Of a DNA stretch of 64,000 nucleotides, positions 58,836 through 64,000 are shown one piece after another. The stretch's first letter is position 1. Every line of letters starts with the position of its first letter. The stretch lies in NCBI GenBank assembly GCA_049520215.1, contig JBEKPZ010000007.1, positions 3,177-67,176 on the forward strand, written 5' to 3'. The notes under the pieces are model-generated. The model was not told where the DNA came from and did not search any database. It saw only the letters and a program-made list of their open reading frames with translations. The position numbers and the translations under genes are program-made. This DNA comes from Bog-159 sp049520215 (lineage in GTDB: Bacteria > Acidobacteriota > Terriglobia > Bryobacterales > Bryobacteraceae).

Positions 58836-60059
58836 ATGTATCGCAGGTTTATCTTCCTTCTGGCGGCTGGCATCTCCATGGCTGCGGCGGCCGACGTCCG
58901 CATCGTCGAAGAGATCGTCGCCAAAGTGAATAACGACGTCATCACGCGCGGCGAAATGGCGCGTACCCGGCAGGAACTCGAGACTGAGCTTCGCCAGCAA
59001 GGGTTGAGCGGCGCCAAACTGCAACAGGCCGTGCACGAGAAAGCCGGCGACGCCTTGCGCGATCAGATCGACCAGCTCCTGTTGGTCCAGAAAGCCAAGG
59101 ACCTCAACATCAACGTGGATTCCGAAATCACCAAGCGCCTGGCCGCCATGCAGGTGCAGAGCAAGATCAACGATCCCGACAAATTCCACGACTTCATCCG
59201 CGAGCAGATGGGGATACCCTTCGAGGACTTCAAGCAGCAGGTCAAGAACCAGATGCTGACCCAGCGCGTCATCGGCGATGAGATCAGCTCGCATGTCCTT
59301 ATCCCGGAAGCGGAAAAGCGGAAATACTACGATGAGCACAAGAACGATTTCGTGCGCGACGAGGAAGTCTTCGTGCAACAGATCTTCATTTCGACCGAAG
59401 GGAAGACCCCCGAGCAGGTGGCCGCGGCCGAAAGGAAGGCCAAGGACCTGGTGGCCCGCGCGCGCAAAGGCGAGAAATTCGGGGACCTGGCGGCTACCAA
59501 TTCCGACGATTTGGAAACCGCCCGCAATGGCGGTGAGATGCCTCCGTTCAAGCGCGGCCAGTTGCTGAAAGAGATCGACGACTTCGTCTTCAAGCAGAAA
59601 AAGGGTTCCATCACCGATCCGATTCGCGCGCCGACCGGGTTTCTGATCACGAAAATCGTGGAACGCCACGAAAAAGGGCTGGCCACTTACGAAGAGGTCG
59701 AAAACGAGATCAACGAGAGAATGGCCGGGCCGCAGATGAACGTCAAGGTGCGCACCTATCTGACCAAATTGCGCACGGAGGCGTTTCTGGAGATCAAGAC
59801 CGGCTACCTGGATAGCGGCGCGGCGCCCGGCAAGGACACCACCTGGAAGGATGTCGCGCAGTTGAAGCCGCAGACCGTCACCAAGCAGGAAGTGGCGGCC
59901 CACCACCGGCGCAAGCGGCTGCTCTTCGCGCTGCCGATTCCCGGGACCGGCGATAAGAAGCCGGCGCTCAAGCCTGCGCCGGCCACCACACCCACCAGCG
60001 CCACGGCCGCTCAGCCCTCCGCCCCCGTCCCACCGGTCGCGGCGCCGCCCAAGCCGTAA
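58836..60059 (+). CDS. SurA-like peptidyl-prolyl cis-trans isomerase
   Basis: This is a periplasmic foldase: a signal peptide (FIFLLAAGISMAAAA), a SurA_N-type helical chaperone domain (VNNDVITRGEMARTRQELET), one parvulin domain (about 165-275, with EEVFVQQIFISTEGKTPEQV, FGDLAATNSDD, PTGFLITKIVERHEKG), and a C-terminal Pro/Ala-rich tail. Escherichia coli SurA has two parvulin domains; only one is present. It would help outer-membrane proteins fold. The exonuclease gene follows after 14 bp. Confidence 0.9.
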   Translation: MYRRFIFLLAAGISMAAAADVRIVEEIVAKVNNDVITRGEMARTRQELETELRQQGLSGAKLQQAVHEKAGDALRDQIDQLLLVQKAKDLNINVDSEITKRLAAMQVQSKINDPDKFHDFIREQMGIPFEDFKQQVKNQMLTQRVIGDEISSHVLIPEAEKRKYYDEHKNDFVRDEEVFVQQIFISTEGKTPEQVAAAERKAKDLVARARKGEKFGDLAATNSDDLETARNGGEMPPFKRGQLLKEIDDFVFKQKKGSITDPIRAPTGFLITKIVERHEKGLATYEEVENEINERMAGPQMNVKVRTYLTKLRTEAFLEIKTGYLDSGAAPGKDTTWKDVAQLKPQTVTKQEVAAHHRRKRLLFALPIPGTGDKKPALKPAPATTPTSATAAQPSAPVPPVAAPPKP

Positions 60060-60073
60060 GCGCGCCGGCTGCC

Positions 60074-61213
60074 ATGAAATCCCCCTATGTGACCGAACTC
60101 AAGCCGGACCAGATCGTCACCGGCAGTTTCCTGGTTAGCTCCAAGGAGATCCGCCAAAAGAAGAAGGGCGATCCTTATTTGTCATTGCAACTCGGCGACC
60201 GCACCGGCGAGTTGGATGCCAAAATGTGGGACAACGTGACCGAAGTGATGGAGACCTTCGAGCGCGACGACTTCGTCAAAGTGAAGGGGCTGGTCCAAAT
60301 CTTCCACAACCGGCCGCAGTTGACCGTGCACACCATCCACCGGATGGACGACCGGGAAGTGGATTTCGCGGATTATTTTCCGGCATCGGCGCGCGATCGG
60401 GACGAAATGTGGCGGGAATTGCGCGGGTTCGCCGCGGCGCTCGCCAACCCGCACCTGCATAAGCTGGTGGCCGCCCTGCTGGACGACGAGGATATCGCGC
60501 GGCGCTATCGCGTGGCGCCTGCCGCCAAGCAGATCCATCATGCTTATCTGGGTGGATTGATCGAGCACGTACTGTCGCTGTGCCACCTGGCGCGCCTGAC
60601 GGCCAGTCACTACCCCATGATCGACGGCGACCTGCTGGTGACCGGCGTCATCTTGCACGACATCGGCAAGATCTACGAATTGAGCTACGAGCGCGGGTTC
60701 AGTTACAGCGACGAGGGTCAGTTGCTCGGACATATGTTGATCGGAGTGCGCATGGTGGGCGAGAAGCTGCGCGACATCCCGGATTTTCCGCCGCGGCTGC
60801 GGTCGCTGGTGGAGCACATGATCATCAGCCACCACGGACACTTGGAATTCGGATCGCCCAAGACGCCGGTATTCCCGGAAGCCATGCTGCTCCACTATTT
60901 GGACGATCTGGACTCCAAGATGGAGTGCATGCGGCACCTGATCGAGACGGACCGCCAGTTCGCGGGCAACTTCACCGGTTTCAGCCCGAGCCTCGAGCGC
61001 GTGCTGCTGAAGAAAGACCGGTATCTGGCCGGTCCGGTCCCCGAGCCTTCCAGCGCGCCCGCCGTTGCGCCGGCCAAGCCCATGCCCGCGACAGCGCCCG
61101 CACCGGCATCCGCATCCGCGCCGGCGCCCGCACCGGCGCCCAGGAACAATTCCCCATTCGGCGACAAGTTGCGGCAGGCCTGGCAGCCCGCGGAGGCTAA
61201 GCGGGAGGGCTGA
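60074..61213 (+). CDS. 3'-5' exoribonuclease, YhaM-like (OB + HD domains)
   Basis: The 379-residue product has an N-terminal OB fold (SFLVSSKEIRQKKKGDPYLS, then FVKVKGLVQIFHNRPQLTVH) and an HD-type metal-dependent domain with IHHAYLGGLIEHVLSLCHLA, His195-Asp196 in VILHDIGKIYELSY, and MIISHHGHLEFGSP. This matches the YhaM/CBF1 family, which degrades RNA from the 3' end. A Pro/Ala-rich tail follows (residues about 325-365). It overlaps the next start by one base. Confidence 0.9.
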   Translation: MKSPYVTELKPDQIVTGSFLVSSKEIRQKKKGDPYLSLQLGDRTGELDAKMWDNVTEVMETFERDDFVKVKGLVQIFHNRPQLTVHTIHRMDDREVDFADYFPASARDRDEMWRELRGFAAALANPHLHKLVAALLDDEDIARRYRVAPAAKQIHHAYLGGLIEHVLSLCHLARLTASHYPMIDGDLLVTGVILHDIGKIYELSYERGFSYSDEGQLLGHMLIGVRMVGEKLRDIPDFPPRLRSLVEHMIISHHGHLEFGSPKTPVFPEAMLLHYLDDLDSKMECMRHLIETDRQFAGNFTGFSPSLERVLLKKDRYLAGPVPEPSSAPAVAPAKPMPATAPAPASASAPAPAPAPRNNSPFGDKLRQAWQPAEAKREG

Positions 61214-61599
61214 TGCGCAAAGCCTCTACGCGCGCCATCCCGCCGCCCCTGGAGCTACTGTGTCTGAGCGCGCTCTGGTCGCGCGGGCAGGGCAGCGTGA
61301 AGGACGTGCGGGAACTGGTCGGCGCCAACCGTCCGCTGGCCTACACCACGGTGATGACGGTGCTCGACCGCCTGGCTCGCCGCGGGATCGTCACGCGCCG
61401 GAAAGCCGGCCGCGCCTTTGTGTACGCCCCGGCGGTCTCGCGGGACGCTATGCGGCGCCTTGCGTTGCAGGAATTCCTGGACTCGTACTTCGAGAGCTCC
61501 CAGCACGAGTTGCTGCAGTTTCTGCGGGACGAGTCGCGCGCGGAGGCGTCCGCGCCCGCCGCGATGGCGGCTAACGGCCTGGACCCCGCGCTGCTGTAG
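61213..61599 (+). CDS. BlaI/MecI/CopY-family transcriptional repressor
   Basis: The 128-residue product has a winged-helix DNA-binding part (LELLCLSALWSRGQGSVKDV, AYTTVMTVLDRLARRGIVTR) and a C-terminal dimerisation helix with ALQEFLDSYFES, as in BlaI/MecI repressors. Such proteins repress a target until cleaved by a BlaR1-type protease; no M56 protease gene is adjacent. It overlaps the exonuclease stop by 1 bp (TGATG), suggesting it is cotranscribed. Confidence 0.9.
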   Translation: MRKASTRAIPPPLELLCLSALWSRGQGSVKDVRELVGANRPLAYTTVMTVLDRLARRGIVTRRKAGRAFVYAPAVSRDAMRRLALQEFLDSYFESSQHELLQFLRDESRAEASAPAAMAANGLDPALL

Positions 61600-61985
61600 T
61601 GTGCGCCACATGCGCCACACATGAAAGTGGAGATTCCGGCAACGCCACTTGAGCCGCCGGATCGCAGCACCTCCTGGTTATCGGCGTTCATCGGCGTTCA
61701 TCGGCGGCCAGATGTGCTTTTTTTCCGGTCCAACGCGAATACGAAAACCCCATATTGGCCGCCGATGAACGCCGATGAACGCCGATAAAAAGGAGCCAGA
61801 CGGAAGTCTTCCTGAGCGGACGAACTGCCCGAAACCGTCCGCGGCCGGGAAGCGCGTCTCCCCTCGCCCGGCGTGGCTCACCGAGCGGCCTACAGTACGG
61901 GTACGCAAGGATCTTGCGGCTTTCTTTGAGCTTTTCACACCTCTCCACTTTTGTGTCGCACGCTCGCGCCACACACACCACACCG
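61600..61985. mobile_element. MITE-like intergenic element with nested inverted repeats
   Basis: The gap of more than 380 bp has no gene. Its core is a perfect 33-bp inverted repeat, 61678-61710 and 61756-61788, built from repeated CGGCGTTCAT units around a 45-nt loop. Outer imperfect inverted arms also match: GTGCGCCACATGCGCCACAC and AAAGTGGAG near 61600-61631 face CTCCACTTTTGTGTCGCACG near 61941-61975. The layout resembles a miniature, non-autonomous element. No target-site duplication is obvious. Confidence 0.55.
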
Positions 61986-61990
61986 CCCCC

Positions 61991-62033
61991 TTGACATTCT
62001 ACCCGAGCCATCCTATGATTCGCCTAGAATGTC
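61991..62033 (+). promoter_or_regulatory. padR promoter with overlapping inverted-repeat operator
   Basis: TTGACA (61991-61996), 17 nt, and TATGAT (62014-62019) form a near-perfect sigma-70 promoter. Its start near 62026 is about 3 nt before the padR ATG, so the mRNA is nearly leaderless. A perfect 9-bp inverted repeat, GACATTCTA (61993-62001) and TAGAATGTC (62025-62033), overlaps the -35 box and the start codon. It is a likely PadR autoregulatory operator. Confidence 0.75.
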
Positions 62034-62391
62034 TACTCGAAAGCCGGAAGACCGCGTCGAGCTGCTGCAGGGCACTCTCGACGTTCTGATCCTGCGCACT
62101 CTGCTGTTTGGGCCGGCCCATGGCCACGCCATCGTGAAGGCCATCGAGAGCAATTCCGAAGAGGTGCTGCAGGTCGAGCAGGGATCGCTTTACCCGGCTT
62201 TGCACCGCCTTATCAAAAGGGGGTGGATCTCCGCGGAGGAGGGGATTTCGGAGAACAACCGCCGGGCCAAGTATTACAAGCTCACCGCCCTGGGCCGCAG
62301 GCAGCTTCGGGTGGAATCCGCGAAGTGGGAGAAACTGGCCCGCGCCATCGCACGCATCCTGAAACTGGCGGGTGAGGAGGCCAACTCGTGA
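62029..62391 (+). CDS. PadR-family transcriptional regulator
   Basis: The 120-residue product has the PadR winged helix: LLQGTLDVLILRTLLFGPAH, GHAIVKAIE, VEQGSLYPALHRLIKRGWIS and NNRRAKYYKLTALGRRQL, plus a C-terminal dimer helix. It probably represses its own operon through the inverted repeat over its promoter. The ATG at 62029 is set by the leaderless promoter; the frame upstream is noncoding. Its stop overlaps the GTG of the permease gene (GTGA). Confidence 0.95.
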   Translation: MSTRKPEDRVELLQGTLDVLILRTLLFGPAHGHAIVKAIESNSEEVLQVEQGSLYPALHRLIKRGWISAEEGISENNRRAKYYKLTALGRRQLRVESAKWEKLARAIARILKLAGEEANS

Positions 62392-64000
62392 AACCATTGC
62401 GCATGATGGGCCGCATGTTGGACAGTCTCGACGACGACATTCGCGACCATATCGAGCGGGAGACGCGCGACAACATCGAGCGCGGCATGCCGCCCGAGGA
62501 GGCGCGCCACGCGGCGCTCCGCCAATTCGGCAACATCACGCGGGTGAAAGAAGACACGCGGGCGGTCTGGCGCCGGGTGTGGCTCGAACAGTTGCTACAG
62601 GATATCCGGTACGGGCTTCGCATGCTGGTCCGCAATCCGGGGTTCGCGGCAGTAGTCATTCTGACGCTGGCGCTGGGCATCGGTATGAACACGGCCGTCT
62701 TCAGTGTGGTGAACGCGGTGCTCCTGCGTCCGTTGGCGTGCCCGCATCCGGAGCGTCTGGTCTGGATCGGCGGCTACGATCCGAATATCAAGACGTCCAC
62801 GGTGGACTCGCCCGACTTCTGCTTTTTGCGGGAACATGCGCAGTCATACGCGGGCATAGCTGCGTACGGTCCCCAGCAGGCCGCGATGGTCACCCCGCGG
62901 GATGCGCAGCAGGTGAGCGGCGTAGCGATTGCCGGCGATTTCTGGGCGCTGACGGGCGCGCGACCGGCGCTCGGCCGTCTGTTCGGCCCGCAAGAGCAGG
63001 ATACTGTGGTGCTCGCCTGGGATCTGTTCGAGAGCCAGTTCGGCGGGGACCCGCATGCGGTCGGCCGGTCCGTTGCCGTGGATGGCCGTTCGGTTACCAT
63101 CACCGGCGTGCTACCGAAGGATTTCCGCTTTCAGTTTCCGATGTGGTGGCAGGCTCTGGAACCGCGGCCCGTGGATGGCTACTTTCCACTGCCCGCGAAG
63201 GACATCGCCATGGGCCGCACCGTCAACGTGGTGGCGTCGCTCAAGCCAGGCGTGCGAGCCGCGCAGGCCATGGCTGAGCTCGAGGTGCTGGAGAAACGCG
63301 CGCAAGAGGGCCGCAGCCCGCAGTTTCGCGGGCCGACAACCGGGCTGCGAATCCAGCCGCTGGCGGACCATTTGACTGGCGCCGCACGCCCGGCCTTGTT
63401 GGTATTGCTGGCGGCCGGCGCCCTCGTCCTGCTCATCGCCGTTCTGAACATCGCCAGCGTTCTACTGGCGCGTGCGACGGCGAGGCAGCGCGAGATCGCG
63501 ATCCGCGCGGCGGTGGGGGCGGGACGCGCGCGCGTCATCCGGCAATTGCTGGCCGAGAGCGTAGTGCTGGCTCTGATGGGTGGCGCCGCGAGCCTGGCGC
63601 TGGCGCGAACGGCGCTCGCGATCCTGGTGCGGCTTTCGCCGAACGCGGTTCCGCGGCTGCAGGAAACCAGTATCGATGGCGCCGTGCTCGCCTTCACTCT
63701 GGCAGTTTCGATTGGAACCGGCATTCTGTTTGGGTCCGGTCCCGCGCTGGCGCTCTGGCGCACCAGCCTGCACGATGCCCTGAAGGAAGGCGCGCGGACT
63801 TCGGCGGGACCCGCCGGGCTGCGCCTGCGCGGATTGCTGGTAGCCGGAGAACTGGCTCTGGCGATCGTGCTGCTCATCGGCGCAGGGCTGATGTTGAAGA
63901 GCTTCTGGCGCATGCATGCGCACCCGCCCGGCTTTGCGCCGGAAAGCATCCTGACGATGAAGGTCCAGCCGGTGGGGCCGCAATACCGCGAGAAACCTGC
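62388..64000 (+). CDS. ADOP-type ABC transporter permease (MacB/FtsX family), 3' end outside window
   Basis: The product runs off the window (537 codons visible). After a cytoplasmic start common to acidobacterial permeases (SLDDDIRDHIERETRDNIER, EARHAALRQFGNI) comes the first membrane helix (FAAVVILTLALGIGMNTAVF), a MacB-type periplasmic domain, then FtsX helices (LLVLLAAGALVLLIAVLNIA, with REIAIRAAVGAGRARVIRQL). These are annotated as ADOP permeases, possibly efflux or lipoprotein-handling proteins. It begins with a GTG overlapping the padR stop, so PadR likely controls it. Confidence 0.93.
   Translation, partial: MKPLRMMGRMLDSLDDDIRDHIERETRDNIERGMPPEEARHAALRQFGNITRVKEDTRAVWRRVWLEQLLQDIRYGLRMLVRNPGFAAVVILTLALGIGMNTAVFSVVNAVLLRPLACPHPERLVWIGGYDPNIKTSTVDSPDFCFLREHAQSYAGIAAYGPQQAAMVTPRDAQQVSGVAIAGDFWALTGARPALGRLFGPQEQDTVVLAWDLFESQFGGDPHAVGRSVAVDGRSVTITGVLPKDFRFQFPMWWQALEPRPVDGYFPLPAKDIAMGRTVNVVASLKPGVRAAQAMAELEVLEKRAQEGRSPQFRGPTTGLRIQPLADHLTGAARPALLVLLAAGALVLLIAVLNIASVLLARATARQREIAIRAAVGAGRARVIRQLLAESVVLALMGGAASLALARTALAILVRLSPNAVPRLQETSIDGAVLAFTLAVSIGTGILFGSGPALALWRTSLHDALKEGARTSAGPAGLRLRGLLVAGELALAIVLLIGAGLMLKSFWRMHAHPPGFAPESILTMKVQPVGPQYREKP

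Overview
The window is a GC-rich bacterial chromosome segment. It is most likely from Acidobacteriota, close to Candidatus Solibacter/Bryobacterales. Supporting signs are the leaderless PadR gene followed by an MacB/FtsX-type (ADOP) permease, a GloVer-repeat secreted protein, a CocE-type hydrolase with a signal peptide, and many short intergenic palindromes. The taxonomic call is inference from gene content and style.

Positions 1-31000 hold an almost complete flagellar/motility island. The leftward operon flgB-flgC-fliE-fliF-fliG-fliH-fliI-fliJ (7712 to 1449) builds the basal body, MS ring and export ATPase. cheY and a cheX-type phosphatase are divergent around 8.4 kb, and cheX has a near-perfect sigma-28 promoter. 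The leftward operon fliM-flbD-motA-motB (11988 to 9055) makes motor and stator, again behind a near-perfect sigma-28 promoter. flaG-fliS face the other way. The leftward operon flgF-flgG-flgA-flgH-flgI-flgJ(N) (17561 to 12991) makes rod, L and P rings. The rightward operon fliK-flgD-flgE-fliN-fliO-fliP-fliQ-fliR-flhB-flhA-flhF-fliA-second fliN-DUF2802-like (17748 to 29481) makes hook, export gate and sigma-28. It is followed by an NtrC/FleQ-like sigma-54 activator. Flagellin, FliD, FlgK/L, FlgM, FliL and FlhG are not in the window.

Positions 31000-47000 hold a pentapeptide-repeat protein, an uncharacterised actin-like ATPase with a coiled-coil partner, and a membrane-anchored amidase. Then come dprA, topA, a Schlafen/AlbA_2 ATPase regulator, a branched-chain-amino-acid type binding protein, a soluble histidine kinase with a receiver-HATPase partner, a PspC protein and a TPR-redoxin fusion.

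Positions 47000-58800 are more disturbed. A hicBA toxin-antitoxin pair lies between the acyl-CoA dehydrogenase gene and a decayed copy of that gene's 3' end. The beta-oxidation operon (3-hydroxyacyl-CoA dehydrogenase/enoyl-CoA hydratase, thiolase, acyl-CoA dehydrogenase) has a frameshift in its first gene. A zeta-toxin gene is split by about 1.8 kb carrying a frameshifted GloVer-repeat gene and a PpiC fragment. Several double-hairpin repeats are scattered here.

Positions 58800-64000 return to ordinary genes: a SurA-like foldase, an OB-HD exonuclease, a BlaI-type repressor, a large inverted-repeat element, and a padR-permease operon. That operon has a consensus promoter overlapped by a perfect inverted repeat, and the permease runs off the window end.
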